The notes: generated by a model from the sequence alone, not told the origin. A stretch of DNA of 64,000 bases from an uncultured Pelagibacteraceae bacterium (GCA_902575095.1 CACGPY010000003.1:1-64000), one strand, 5' to 3'. Counted from the stretch's first letter, positions 40,009 through 50,815 are shown. Numbers and translations are program-made.

Positions 40009-41051
40009 CTAAATGACTCCCAATCGAGTTCTAGCTTTTTATCATCTACAATAGCATTGATCATACCAAGCATTAAAGGTAATTTTTTTTGATCAAAATC
40101 CTCGTTTACTTTTTTTGCTATTTCTTTAGCAAGATCTGCTCCTTCAACCGTAACTTTTTCCATTTTAGTTTTTTTGGCTTCCGAAAATGTTAATCCCTCT
40201 CCGATATAAGATCCCATTTTTGCATTTCTTCCACCACCTGAACTGACGTAAAGATCTCCTAAACCTGCAAGCCCTTTAACAGTCTCCTTTTTACCTTTTA
40301 AGTGTTCAACAAAAACTTCCATTTCATGAATAGATTGTTTAATTAAAGCAGATGCTGTATTTAGATAATTTTTTTCTCTGACTTCATTAGAAATATTTTT
40401 ACTACATAAGCCTTTAGCTGCTCCCACAGCCATTGAGAATATATTTTTTATTGCTGCAGAAACCTCAACTCCATTAAGATCGTTTGAATGAGATGTATGA
40501 TAATAATTGGTATTTAGCATGTCAGCAATTTTTTTTGCTACTTGTATATCTTTGTTTGCGATTACAACACTACTATGCACTCTATTAGCCAGACCTGCAG
40601 CTAAACAAGGGCCACCTACTGCAGAAATATCAGCTTTTTTTATTCCTCTATCTGCCAATAATCTTTCAAGTTTATCTACTAATAATTCATATTGATTTTT
40701 ATAAATACTAAGACCTTTTGTTAACATTAATAATTTCGGTATTTTTCCATTTTTATATAAGTTGCTTAGTTGATCAGAGACCCATTCTATACCTTTGGAA
40801 CTAATACCAAGAACTATTAAATCAACATTTGATTTTAATAACTCATTAAATTTTTCAAATTTAAAAATCTTAATTTCTTGAGGCAACAAAGTATTTAATC
40901 CGGGATGTAAGTTTTTATTTTTTTTTAATTGATCGATAAACTCATTCTCTAAATGAGTTCCCACAATGTTAACATCATGATTATTATCTAAACAGGGCAA
41001 AGCAAAAGCTGAACCCATAGCACCTGCACCAATAATCACAATTTTTGACAT
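40005..41051 (-). CDS. gpsA: NAD(P)-dependent glycerol-3-phosphate dehydrogenase
   Basis: IVIIGAGAMGSAFALPCL; GPCLAAGLA; EVSAAIKNIFSMAVGAAKGL; GLAGLGDLYVSSGGGRN. Confidence 0.9.
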   Translation of the reverse strand: MSKIVIIGAGAMGSAFALPCLDNNHDVNIVGTHLENEFIDQLKKNKNLHPGLNTLLPQEIKIFKFEKFNELLKSNVDLIVLGISSKGIEWVSDQLSNLYKNGKIPKLLMLTKGLSIYKNQYELLVDKLERLLADRGIKKADISAVGGPCLAAGLANRVHSSVVIANKDIQVAKKIADMLNTNYYHTSHSNDLNGVEVSAAIKNIFSMAVGAAKGLCSKNISNEVREKNYLNTASALIKQSIHEMEVFVEHLKGKKETVKGLAGLGDLYVSSGGGRNAKMGSYIGEGLTFSEAKKTKMEKVTVEGADLAKEIAKKVNEDFDQKKLPLMLGMINAIVDDKKLELDWESFR

Positions 41052-42463
41052 TAATCCTTAAATAGTATTTTTTTGAAAATTAAAAAAATCGATATTAACT
41101 CAATTTTTCCAATTATCATAAATAAAATTAAACTAATTTTTGAAGATGTTAATAGATTAACAAAGTTTAAATTTTGTAAATTGAACATTTCAGAGTTAAC
41201 TGTATTTGTTAAAGTTAATATCGATAATTTAAATGATTTTTCAAATCCAATGTTATCGACTATTAAAAGACTAGATAAAATAAAAAGACTTAAAAAAAAT
41301 GAAATAAATATCAAAAAAGATATCTTCACATGATCGTCTGATATGTTTTTATCAGATCCAAATATAGTTTTATTAATAATACTGTTAGGACTTATAAGCT
41401 TAATGATTTCTAAAGAGGTCATTTTTAATAAAATGTAAAATCTAGTGAGTTTTATCCCTGATGAATTAGAAATTAATGAGCCTCCAATTATTGTAATTAA
41501 TAAAAAATATAAACTCAAATTGTTATCTGGTTTCATTAGAGTAAGCCCAGAATTAGCTAAACTACTTGTAACACTTATAATTATGTCTAATCCATTATAA
41601 TTATTAAAATATATTAAAAAACAAAAACCGATTAATAAAATTAATAAATATAGATCTTCTTTATGTTCTTTAAATAAAGTATTTTTGTTCCACAAATTAA
41701 AAACTAAATAAAAATTAAGCATAGAAACAATTAATGAAAAAATTAAAATTATTTTTTGAAAATTTGTAGAAATTATTCTATTTAAACTTTCTGTTGGTAG
41801 AAAGCCACCTCCTGAAACAAGTGTCATACTTAAATTTAAAGAATTAAATAATCTAATTCCAGAGAAACTAAAAAAGCTTAAGATTCCTATACTTAATACA
41901 GAATAAATTATAAATATTCGTAATAGATTATCTTTAATATTATTCTCAGACCTAAAATTATTATCTCCTGAATAAGTAAGATTTGTCATTTTAAAATTAA
42001 AGGATTTATTTGAGAATACTATTAGTAAAAAAAATAAAAAGAATAAACCACCAAGCCATTGGGAAGAAGATCTCCAAAGAATAAGAGTTGGGTCAAGATA
42101 TTTTATATCTTTAAAAATTGAAAATCCTGTTCCTGTTAATCCAGAAATTGACTCGAACATAGAGTTTAAAAATGAAACTTGATAATTGCTTAAGTAAAAA
42201 GGGATAGAAATTAAAATAGAAGTTAAAATGTATGCAGAGATAATTAAAATTAATTGTTCAACAAAATTTATAATTTTTGAGCTTTTTTTGCCATAAAACA
42301 AAAAACTTAATCCAATAATTAATGACACCCCTAATGTGATAAAATATGTTTCAATACTTAAAAAATAATTAAAATAGGAAGCATATAAAATATTTATAAA
42401 AGAAAGAAAACAAACAGGAAAGCAAAACAAGCTTAAATAAAAACTAATTCTTTTAAAATTCAT
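41051..42463 (-). CDS. trkH: Trk/Ktr potassium transporter membrane subunit
   Basis: 470-aa polytopic protein, SISGLTGTGFSIFKDIKYLDPTLILWRSSSQWLGG; adjacent to trkA. Confidence 0.9.
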   Translation of the reverse strand: MNFKRISFYLSLFCFPVCFLSFINILYASYFNYFLSIETYFITLGVSLIIGLSFLFYGKKSSKIINFVEQLILIISAYILTSILISIPFYLSNYQVSFLNSMFESISGLTGTGFSIFKDIKYLDPTLILWRSSSQWLGGLFFLFFLLIVFSNKSFNFKMTNLTYSGDNNFRSENNIKDNLLRIFIIYSVLSIGILSFFSFSGIRLFNSLNLSMTLVSGGGFLPTESLNRIISTNFQKIILIFSLIVSMLNFYLVFNLWNKNTLFKEHKEDLYLLILLIGFCFLIYFNNYNGLDIIISVTSSLANSGLTLMKPDNNLSLYFLLITIIGGSLISNSSGIKLTRFYILLKMTSLEIIKLISPNSIINKTIFGSDKNISDDHVKISFLIFISFFLSLFILSSLLIVDNIGFEKSFKLSILTLTNTVNSEMFNLQNLNFVNLLTSSKISLILFMIIGKIELISIFLIFKKILFKD

Positions 42464-42468
42464 TAATT

Positions 42469-43842
42469 TTAAATTGTGCCTAAACTGAAGATGCTCTCTA
42501 CAGCTTTCAATTCTTCTCTCTTGGCTAGAAATACAACAAGGTCATTTTTTTCAAAAATAAAATTAGATCTAGGAATTATGACCTTTTCCTTTCTTATAAT
42601 TGCACCAATTCTTATATCTTCAGGTAAGTTAGAGTCCCTAATTTTTTTGTTAGCTAATTCTGATTTTTCGGAAATTCTAGCTTCAATAAACTCATACTCT
42701 CCATCTAATAGAGAATATACTGTGCCAATACTTCCTCTATGTACTTGCTCCATAATTCTTGACACCGTAGTCATTCGTGGATCAACTAAATCATCAATAT
42801 TTAGTGAGTCTTGTAAAAGATTGTAATTAGTTTTGTTCACTATTGCGATAGTTCTTTTTTTAAGTCCTGTTTTTTCCGCTAAAACACATACCATCATATT
42901 GTTTTCATCATCGTTTGTTAAAGCTAAAACTGTTTCTGATCCCTCTAGATTAGCCTCTTTCAATATTTCTTCATCTAGCGCGTCCCCATTTATTACTATT
43001 GAAGAAGATAGTTCGTTTGCAATTTCTTCTGCTCTTTGTTTATTTTTTTCTATTATCTTAACTCTTACATCTTCAAAATTCTCTTCAAGCATTTTGGCAA
43101 GCTGTAAACCAATATTTCCTCCGCCTATAATTAGTACATTTTTTGCGATTTTTTCATCATGTCCGAAAGCTTTAAGTATTGGATTTAATTGATCACTACT
43201 TACTACAACGTAGACATTATCATTTTCTAACATCTGATCATCTTTTTTTAAGTAAATAAATTTTTCTTTTCTTAAAGCCCCTAATATGTTTGCTTTAAAA
43301 TCTGGAAATTTTTCAGTTAATTTTTTTAATGGTATGTTTTTAATTGGACAATTCTTTTCAATTGAAATTTCTAACATTTTTACTTTATTTTTTCCAAACG
43401 GAACATTGTCTAATGCGCCTGGAGCCTCTAATCTTCTGTATAAGGATTTTGCTACTTCACGCTCTGGAGAGATAATAACATCAATAGGTATATTTGATTT
43501 GTTATATAATTTCCCCCATTTACCCTCTAAAAAATCTTTAGTTCTTATTCGTGCAATTTTTTTTGAAACATTAAAAAGCGAACTTGCTAACTGACAAACA
43601 ATCATATTTGTTTCATCATTTCTTGTTACTGCAATTATCATGTCTGCTTTTTCTGCACCTGCATTCTCTAAAACAGTAGGTAGAGTAGCTCTTCCAACAA
43701 TCCCCTTAACATCTTGTGTGTCATTAATCTTTTTAATATCCTCAGAAGATTGGTCAATTATAGTCACAGAATGTCCTTGAGCCGATAGTTGCTTGCTTAT
43801 TGAGAAGCCTACTTTACCGGCTCCACATATAATTATATTCAT
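42469..43842 (-). CDS. trkA: Trk potassium transporter NAD-binding subunit
   Basis: Two RCK domains: IIICGAGKVGFSISKQL and VLIIGGGNIGLQLAKML. Confidence 0.95.
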   Translation of the reverse strand: MNIIICGAGKVGFSISKQLSAQGHSVTIIDQSSEDIKKINDTQDVKGIVGRATLPTVLENAGAEKADMIIAVTRNDETNMIVCQLASSLFNVSKKIARIRTKDFLEGKWGKLYNKSNIPIDVIISPEREVAKSLYRRLEAPGALDNVPFGKNKVKMLEISIEKNCPIKNIPLKKLTEKFPDFKANILGALRKEKFIYLKKDDQMLENDNVYVVVSSDQLNPILKAFGHDEKIAKNVLIIGGGNIGLQLAKMLEENFEDVRVKIIEKNKQRAEEIANELSSSIVINGDALDEEILKEANLEGSETVLALTNDDENNMMVCVLAEKTGLKKRTIAIVNKTNYNLLQDSLNIDDLVDPRMTTVSRIMEQVHRGSIGTVYSLLDGEYEFIEARISEKSELANKKIRDSNLPEDIRIGAIIRKEKVIIPRSNFIFEKNDLVVFLAKREELKAVESIFSLGTI

Positions 43843-43843
43843 T

Positions 43844-45211
43844 CTAATTAATTCCTTTAATTCCTAGAGATTTTAATTTTCTATGAAGCGCTGATCTTTC
43901 CATTCCAATAAAATCAGCCGTTTTTGAAATATTTCCATGATGTTTTTTTAATTGAGTGGTTAAATATTCTTTTTCAAAGTGTTCTCTTGCTTCTTTTAGT
44001 GGAGATTGAAATGATTGTTCAAGAATCTTATTATTGTTGGAAATTTGTGAAGATGACATTAAAATATCATCGATAACTTTATTAATTTTTTGTTTACTCT
44101 CATTTGATGATAAAATAGTTAATCTCTCTACTAAATTTCTTAATTCTCTTACATTTCCAGGCCAATTATAAGTATAAAAATTATCGTTTTTAATATCTAT
44201 ATCAGGGACTTGTACACCATTCATATCTGCAAGTTTATTTTTGAAATAATCTATTAATAAAGGAATATCCTCTGTTCTTGATGATAATGAAGTAAGTTCA
44301 ATAGGCATTACATTTAATCGATGAAAAAGATCTTCTCTAAATTCATTTTTTAATACTAGCTCATTTAATTTTTTGGAAGTCGAAGATATAAGTCTAATAT
44401 TTACATTGATATCTTTTGATCCATTTATTCTTTTAAACTTTTGATCTATTAATACTCTTAAAACATTTGCTTGAGTTTGATAGGGTATTTCTGAAACCTC
44501 ATCGATTAAAAGAGTCCCCTTATTAGCTCTTTCAAGAGCGCCAAATGAAATATTGCCATCTTCAAATTCTTCACCAAATAATTCTTTCTCATAAGTTTTT
44601 TCTTTAAGTAATGCGGCATTAATAATTATAAAAGGTTCCTTATGTCTTGATGAATTTTTATGAATTTTTCTTGCAACAAGTTCTTTACCAGAACCTGTGG
44701 GCCCTGAAATTAAAACTCTACTTTCGGATGTTGAGAGTTTATCTATAATTTTTTTGACTTTAACTATTGCTTGACTTTTTCCTATAAGCTCAAAAGAATG
44801 AAATAATTTATCTTCTATAATATCTTTTTCTTTTTTGAGAGCAGCTGACTCTAAAGCTCTATTAACATAATTTAATATTTTTTCTTTAGAAAATGGTTTT
44901 TCAATAAATTCATACGCTCCAAGCCTTATGGCTTCAACAGCTACTTGGACAGTAGCGTGTCCTGAAATCATTATTATTGGTGTAAGTTTATTCTTTTTGT
45001 TTAATATTTTTAGAAGATCAATTCCGTCTTTATCAGGTTTATCTAATTTTATATCTATAATTGCTAAATCTGGTAGTCTTTTATTTATTTCTAAGATTGC
45101 TTGATCATAATTAGCTGCTGATCGAACTTTGTAGTTTTGCTCCTGTAAAATATTACAAATTAAAAAACGTATATCTGGATTATCGTCTATAACTAAAATT
45201 TCTTTATGCAT
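43844..45211 (-). CDS. ntrX: NtrX-type response regulator (AAA+ / Fis HTH)
   Basis: REC domain ILVIDDNPDIRFL; GPTGSGKELVARKIH; LFGEEFEDGNISFGALERANKGTLLIDEVSE; C-terminal HTH. Confidence 0.92.
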   Translation of the reverse strand: MHKEILVIDDNPDIRFLICNILQEQNYKVRSAANYDQAILEINKRLPDLAIIDIKLDKPDKDGIDLLKILNKKNKLTPIIMISGHATVQVAVEAIRLGAYEFIEKPFSKEKILNYVNRALESAALKKEKDIIEDKLFHSFELIGKSQAIVKVKKIIDKLSTSESRVLISGPTGSGKELVARKIHKNSSRHKEPFIIINAALLKEKTYEKELFGEEFEDGNISFGALERANKGTLLIDEVSEIPYQTQANVLRVLIDQKFKRINGSKDINVNIRLISSTSKKLNELVLKNEFREDLFHRLNVMPIELTSLSSRTEDIPLLIDYFKNKLADMNGVQVPDIDIKNDNFYTYNWPGNVRELRNLVERLTILSSNESKQKINKVIDDILMSSSQISNNNKILEQSFQSPLKEAREHFEKEYLTTQLKKHHGNISKTADFIGMERSALHRKLKSLGIKGIN

Positions 45212-46982
45212 ATTTTGGTAACGAGATTTTTATTATTGTTCCATTCTTATCTTTTTTATTTTTGATTGAAAAATTACCAGAATGTTCATTGATAATTTTT
45301 GTAACTATAGGTAGACCTAACCCTGTGCCAGTTTTTTTGGTTGTGAAGTAAGGGGTCATTGCTTTTTTTGCATCTGTAATTCCAGTGCCATTGTCGATTA
45401 TTCTTAAGAATATATAGTCATTATTATCATCTATTTCTATGTCAATATTTCCTTTAAAATCAGGGTCTTTTTGATTTTTTTCTAAAAAAGACTCCTCTGA
45501 ATTCTTAATTAAATTAATTAAAACTCTATTCAGCTGATCTTCGTCTCCATTAATATATTTAAATTTAGACTTTATCTTTAAATTAAAAGAATTCTGTGAG
45601 CTTAATTTAATAAAATCTAAAGATTGGTTAACTAATTTTATTAAATCTATCTTTTTTAATATAGGACTAGGCATTCTTGCAAAATTTGAAAATTCATTTA
45701 CTAATTTTTCTATATCTTTAATTTGCCTGTTGATCGTTTCTAAATATTTTTCAAAATCTTTTCTCTCGTGAGCTAATTTTTCTTTATATTTCTCTCTTAA
45801 GCTATCAATTGACAATTGAATAGGAGTAAGAGGATTTTTAATTTCATGCGCTAATTTTCTTGCAACATTTTCCCATGCTTCATATCGTTCTGTAATTAAT
45901 AATTTATCTTGCTGTTCTTTTAGCCGCTCAATCATTTGATTAAAGTTTTGATTAAGTAGTTTAAATTCTTCATCAGTATCCAATTCTGGGACTTTAACAT
46001 CTAATGCTCCTTTACTTATAGAGTCGGATGCGCCTATTAAATTGATTATTGGTTTTGTGAGTCTAGAGGCAAACGAGATTGCAATAGAAGTTGATAAAAA
46101 TAATAATAAGGTTACTACAATAATATAAATTATAGCAAATGTAACTTTTATTCCTGTTTGACTATTTTCAACTGAATAATAAAAACTAACTGCTTCCTCT
46201 GTCTCATTTAAATACCTTAAAATTTCAGGGTCGATATTTCTTGAAATATACAAATAAGTGTCAACTAAAGTATTTAATTTTGTCATTACAGTGGTTTTAT
46301 TTTCTAAACTGTCGGTAATAAAAACTGGCTTTCCCTCAATGGCTTGATCATAATCTTCATCTGATGGAATTATAAATTCCTCTGAAATATCTCTAACATC
46401 TGATAGTAAAATATTTCCTAAACTATCAATTAAGTAAACATCATCTACTTTTCGTAAAATTTTTTCTGATCTTATAATATTTTTAAATCTATTCGGATTA
46501 GAATAATAAAAACTGGAGGCACGGTTCAGCCCTACACTCATTAAAATAACATCTGATAAAACATTCTCTTTGCTTTCCTCTAAATAATTTTTTGCTACAT
46601 CAAATGAATTGTTGACTGCTTTTGTGATCTGTTTATCAAAATAATTTTGTACGCCAAAGTTAAAGATGAATAATGAGAAAATTGCAACAATTAGAGATGG
46701 TATCACGGTAAAAAGAGAAAAAACAGAAATATATTTTAGATTTGTTTGAGCGCCTTTTTTATTTTTTTTTCCTGTATAGTAAAATCTGTAGAAATTTCTA
46801 AAAATTAAAGTAAAAAAAATTAATAGTAATAAAATATCTATAATTAGTAATGTCTGTAAATTTTTATCTGTTAATGGTACAAATCCCTCGTTAATGAAGG
46901 TTAAAAAAGTTACTATACCCATAAAAATACATAAAAATGAGGATAAAATAATCCAGTTGAAATTTTTAATTATTTTGAACAT
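45204..46982 (-). CDS. ntrY: NtrY-type sensor histidine kinase
   Basis: HAMP region; AWENVARKLAHEIKNPLTPIQLS H-box; TKKTGTGLGLPIV. Confidence 0.93.
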   Translation of the reverse strand: MFKIIKNFNWIILSSFLCIFMGIVTFLTFINEGFVPLTDKNLQTLLIIDILLLLIFFTLIFRNFYRFYYTGKKNKKGAQTNLKYISVFSLFTVIPSLIVAIFSLFIFNFGVQNYFDKQITKAVNNSFDVAKNYLEESKENVLSDVILMSVGLNRASSFYYSNPNRFKNIIRSEKILRKVDDVYLIDSLGNILLSDVRDISEEFIIPSDEDYDQAIEGKPVFITDSLENKTTVMTKLNTLVDTYLYISRNIDPEILRYLNETEEAVSFYYSVENSQTGIKVTFAIIYIIVVTLLLFLSTSIAISFASRLTKPIINLIGASDSISKGALDVKVPELDTDEEFKLLNQNFNQMIERLKEQQDKLLITERYEAWENVARKLAHEIKNPLTPIQLSIDSLREKYKEKLAHERKDFEKYLETINRQIKDIEKLVNEFSNFARMPSPILKKIDLIKLVNQSLDFIKLSSQNSFNLKIKSKFKYINGDEDQLNRVLINLIKNSEESFLEKNQKDPDFKGNIDIEIDDNNDYIFLRIIDNGTGITDAKKAMTPYFTTKKTGTGLGLPIVTKIINEHSGNFSIKNKKDKNGTIIKISLPKYA

Positions 46983-47030
46983 CTTAAATAACCATTAAAT
47001 ATCTATATAAATATAATATAAACTAATACC

Positions 47031-48176
47031 ATGAGTTTTTGTTTAATTATTCTTGCTGGAGGCAATAGTCATAGATTTAAATCTAATGTTAGTAAACCTT
47101 ATCAAAAAATAGCCGGCAAATCATTAATTGAAATAAACGCCATTAAAGCACTTAAATTTAAAGAAATTAAAAAAATAATTCTAGTCTACAATAAAAAAGA
47201 CTCAAAACGAGTCAAATCTCTTAAACTAAAAAATATAAAATTAATTATCGGAGGAAAAAGCAGACAACAATCTACGTTAAACGCTCTTAGGTATTTAATT
47301 GGCCAAAAAGGAACACCAAAAGTTTTAATTCATGATGTTGCTAGACCTAATTTTTCAATAAAACTTTTAGGTTCTATATTAAAAAATATTAAAAATGCCA
47401 GAGCTGTAATTCCAAAGATTAAGGTTCAGGATGCTGTAAAACAAATAATCGATTCCAGTAAAGAGGAGTATATTATTAGCAAAAAAAGGGAGAATTTATT
47501 TTTAACCCAAACACCTCAAGCTTTCGATTTAAAAGAAATTTATCATTTACATAAAACTAATTCCGGTAAATACAAAGATGACGATATCTCATTATATATG
47601 GATCTAAATAAAGTTAAATTCATTGAGGGTGAAAAAAATAACTTTAAAATTACAGACAAATCAGATTTTGAAAATTTAAGGAATATTTATAAATCTAATC
47701 AAAGAGTTGGAATAGGATTTGATGTTCATAAATTAGTGCCAAAAAGAAAACTTTATTTAGCTGGCTTAAAAATTAAGTCAAAATTAGGCACGCTTGGTCA
47801 CTCCGATGGTGACCCAGTTCTTCACTCGGTAACTGACGCTATTTTAGGTGCTTGTAAAATGGGCGACATTGGCCAAATGTTTTCTGATAAAAATAAAAAA
47901 TTTAAAAATATAAGATCCACAATTTTGCTTCAAAGAGTTATAGAACAAATTAAATTTAAAGGTTATTTCATAAATAACATTGATATTAATATTATTACTC
48001 AAACACCTAAAATCAAAAATTATAAAAACAAAATGATCAATAATATTTCTAAGCTATGTGAAATTTCGAAGGACCAAATAAATATTAAAGGGAAAACTAC
48101 TGAAAAACTTGGTGTGATAGGTAAAGAAAAGGCAATAGCATGCGAAGTTATATGTTCAGTAATAAAATATGATTAA
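47031..48176 (+). CDS. ispDF: Bifunctional IspD/IspF isoprenoid biosynthesis enzyme
   Basis: N-terminal IspD (LAGGNSHRF, HDVARP) fused to IspF (GIGFDVHKL, LGHSDGDPVLHSVTDAILGA). Confidence 0.95.
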   Translation: MSFCLIILAGGNSHRFKSNVSKPYQKIAGKSLIEINAIKALKFKEIKKIILVYNKKDSKRVKSLKLKNIKLIIGGKSRQQSTLNALRYLIGQKGTPKVLIHDVARPNFSIKLLGSILKNIKNARAVIPKIKVQDAVKQIIDSSKEEYIISKKRENLFLTQTPQAFDLKEIYHLHKTNSGKYKDDDISLYMDLNKVKFIEGEKNNFKITDKSDFENLRNIYKSNQRVGIGFDVHKLVPKRKLYLAGLKIKSKLGTLGHSDGDPVLHSVTDAILGACKMGDIGQMFSDKNKKFKNIRSTILLQRVIEQIKFKGYFINNIDINIITQTPKIKNYKNKMINNISKLCEISKDQINIKGKTTEKLGVIGKEKAIACEVICSVIKYD

Positions 48177-48672
48177 AACTTTCAATTATTTATTTGTAAC
48201 ATGTTTTGGTATTGGATCAATTAGATTTGCTCCGGGGACAATAACGTCTCTTATGACAACTATTTTTCTATACAGCTTATTTCATATAATTAATTTACCT
48301 AACATCACAATTTTGATTATTTTACTAATAGTTTTTATTTATTCTTTTTATGCAGTGTCTGAATATATAAAATATAATGAGAACAAAGATCCTAAAGAAG
48401 TTGTTGTAGATGAATTCATCGGGCAATCTATTCCAATTTATCTATATGAAATCGCTCATGGAAGTTCGAAAGACTCAAATGAAGCAGCTCTGTTTTATTT
48501 ATATATTTTTATTTTGTTTCGATATTTTGATATCAAAAAACCTTTTCCGGTGAGTTTTTTTGATAAAAAATTTAAAAATAGTTTTGGTGTAATAATAGAT
48601 GATGTAGTTGCTGGTTTATACGTAGTTCTTACATTAATAATTTTTATGGTAATTAAATCAAAATTTTTCTAA
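48169..48672 (+). CDS. pgpA: Phosphatidylglycerophosphatase A
   Basis: GIGSIRFAPGTITSL; VVVDEFIGQ; FDIKKPFPVSFFDKKFKNSFGVIIDDVVAGLY. Confidence 0.9.
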   Translation: MIKTFNYLFVTCFGIGSIRFAPGTITSLMTTIFLYSLFHIINLPNITILIILLIVFIYSFYAVSEYIKYNENKDPKEVVVDEFIGQSIPIYLYEIAHGSSKDSNEAALFYLYIFILFRYFDIKKPFPVSFFDKKFKNSFGVIIDDVVAGLYVVLTLIIFMVIKSKFF

Positions 48673-49151
48673 TGAGTTTGAATAAAAACATAATTTCATT
48701 AATCAAAAGAAAAAAGATGAAACTTGCAATTGCGGAGTCTTGTACTGGGGGAATGCTGTCTAGTGCTATTACCTCTGTAAGTGGCTCATCAAAAGTATTT
48801 TCGATGGGATTAGTTACTTACTCAAATCAAGCCAAAATAAGTATTTTAAAAGTGCCTCAAAAAATAATTAAAAAGCATGGTTCGGTTAGTGTTCAATGTT
48901 GTTTGGCTATGGTAAATAACCTCGTTAAAATTAGTAAATCAAAAGTCTGCGTTTCAATAACAGGAATAGCTGGTCCTAAGGGCGGCTCAAAACAAAAACC
49001 AGTTGGTTTGGTTTACATTGGAATAAGAGTTGGAAAAAAGGTAATTGTTAATAAATGTAATTTTAAGAATAAAGGTAGGACTCACATTCAAAAACAAACG
49101 GTAAAAAAATCTCTTAATTTGTTATTAAGATTAATTAAACAGGATAACTAA
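48672..49151 (+). CDS. pncC: CinA C-terminal-domain nicotinamide-nucleotide amidase
   Basis: LAIAESCTGGMLSSAITSVSGSSKVFSMGLVTYSNQAK; GIAGPKGGSKQKPVGLVYIG. Confidence 0.92.
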   Translation: MSLNKNIISLIKRKKMKLAIAESCTGGMLSSAITSVSGSSKVFSMGLVTYSNQAKISILKVPQKIIKKHGSVSVQCCLAMVNNLVKISKSKVCVSITGIAGPKGGSKQKPVGLVYIGIRVGKKVIVNKCNFKNKGRTHIQKQTVKKSLNLLLRLIKQDN

Positions 49152-49446
49152 ATTCCGGGTTAACAATAAAATTCAGCAAATGAGCCGTAAAACTATTTAA
49201 TAATAAAAATATTCCAAAAGCGTTAAGATAAAGAATAAAAACTAAGAAATTTCTTGCTCTTTTTTTTGCTAAAAGATTTTTATTTTCAGGCACCCAATCT
49301 TTATTTGGTGATTTGAAATCATAAGAAAACATCCAGTAAGTTATATCGCTTTCATTAGGATCACCGGTTCTAATTTTTTTAATATATGAGGCTAAACTTT
49401 TGAATGTAAAAATAAAAACTACCAATAAGACTGTTATTACTAACAT
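49135..49446 (-). CDS. Small membrane protein, unknown
   Basis: 103-aa ORF with two hydrophobic segments, start abuts ratA stop. Confidence 0.7.
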   Translation of the reverse strand: MLVITVLLVVFIFTFKSLASYIKKIRTGDPNESDITYWMFSYDFKSPNKDWVPENKNLLAKKRARNFLVFILYLNAFGIFLLLNSFTAHLLNFIVNPEFSYPV

Positions 49447-49889
49447 TATTTATATAACCGTACTGCCCTTTCCTCAAAAGCTTTGGCAATTTTATTTAAA
49501 CCAAGCTCAAACGATTTTTTCATTATTCCATTTAAGATTGGATTTTTCAATTCAAAATCAATAAAAAATTCCAATTGTGTATTGTTATTTATTTCTTTGA
49601 AGTGCCATTCGTTTTTTAAGTGTTTTAAAGGACCATCTAAATTCGTAACAATAATTTTATCAGTTTCCTTATGATAAGAAACATGGCTTGAAAAAGTTTC
49701 ATTTAAAATACTTTTACCGACTTTCAAATCTCCATTGAAAGTAATTAGATCTGAACTTTCATTCTTATCGAAAATCTTACCTTCTAAGCACCAAGGTACA
49801 AATTCAGGATATTTTTCAATATCTAGAACCATTTCTATAAGTTGATCTTTTTTACAAGGAATAATTTTTTTTAATGTTGCGGATGACAT
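49446..49889 (-). CDS. ratA: RatA/Coq10-type START-domain protein
   Basis: [37 protein letters not shown]. Confidence 0.88.
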   Translation of the reverse strand: MSSATLKKIIPCKKDQLIEMVLDIEKYPEFVPWCLEGKIFDKNESSDLITFNGDLKVGKSILNETFSSHVSYHKETDKIIVTNLDGPLKHLKNEWHFKEINNNTQLEFFIDFELKNPILNGIMKKSFELGLNKIAKAFEERAVRLYK

Positions 49890-50815
49890 TCAAGCTTTTT
49901 ATTTCTTGCGTCCTGTAATCTTCTAAAATCTTCATCAGCATGGTAAGATGATCTAGTCAATGGTGATGAAGAGACGAGTAAGAAGCCTTTTGTTTTTGCA
50001 ATATTTTCAAATTCTTTAAATTCATCCGGATGATAATATCGATCTAAAGGATGATGTTTTGCTGAAGGTTGGAGATATTGACCTATTGTAATGAAATCAA
50101 CTTCTGCTGATCTTAAATCATCCATTACTTGTATTACTTCCTCTTTTGTTTCTCCTAAACCAACCATAATACCTGATTTAGTGAAAACTTTTTTATTAAA
50201 TGCCTTTGCATTTTTAAGTAGTTCTAGCGAAGCAAAATAACGAGCTCCAGGCCTTACTTTCGCATAAAGTCTTGGGACTGTTTCTATGTTGTGATTGAAA
50301 ACATCTAAGTCTGCTTCCAAGACTTTTTTATAAGCATCACCTTTTCTTAAAAAGTCTGGTGTTAGAACTTCAATAGAAGTTTCAGGGTTTTTTTCTCTTG
50401 TAGCTTTAACAACTTTATAAAAATGTTCTGACCCTCCATCTTCAAGATCATCTCTATCAACAGATGTAATTACTACATGTTTTAAATTTAGATCTTTTAC
50501 TGCTTTAGATATTTTTGTTGGCTCAAAAATATCAAGATCAGTTGGTTTACCCGTTTTAACATCACAAAATGCACAAGCTCTAGTACACGTATCTCCCATA
50601 ATCATAAATGTTGCATGTTTTTTACTCCAACATTCAGTAATATTTGGACAATTTGCTTCTTGGCAAACTGTTACAAGACTATTTTGGTTTACTACTTTTT
50701 TGGTTTGAAAAAATACTTGAGAGTCTACAATTTTAGATCTTATCCAATCAGGTTTTTTCTTAATTGGGTTAATCGGTTTGTTTACTTTTTCTGGATGTCT
50801 TGGTTTTTCGCTCAT
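49871..50815 (-). CDS. lipA: Lipoyl synthase
   Basis: [36 protein letters not shown] radical-SAM motifs. Confidence 0.97.
   Translation of the reverse strand: MSEKPRHPEKVNKPINPIKKKPDWIRSKIVDSQVFFQTKKVVNQNSLVTVCQEANCPNITECWSKKHATFMIMGDTCTRACAFCDVKTGKPTDLDIFEPTKISKAVKDLNLKHVVITSVDRDDLEDGGSEHFYKVVKATREKNPETSIEVLTPDFLRKGDAYKKVLEADLDVFNHNIETVPRLYAKVRPGARYFASLELLKNAKAFNKKVFTKSGIMVGLGETKEEVIQVMDDLRSAEVDFITIGQYLQPSAKHHPLDRYYHPDEFKEFENIAKTKGFLLVSSSPLTRSSYHADEDFRRLQDARNKKLECHPQH

Noticed and set aside
42476-43594. Three plus-strand ORFs (116, 119 and 102 aa) opposite trkA
   Set aside because: All lie antisense to the well-supported trkA gene; composition is shadow-ORF-like (Ser/Phe/Leu-rich).
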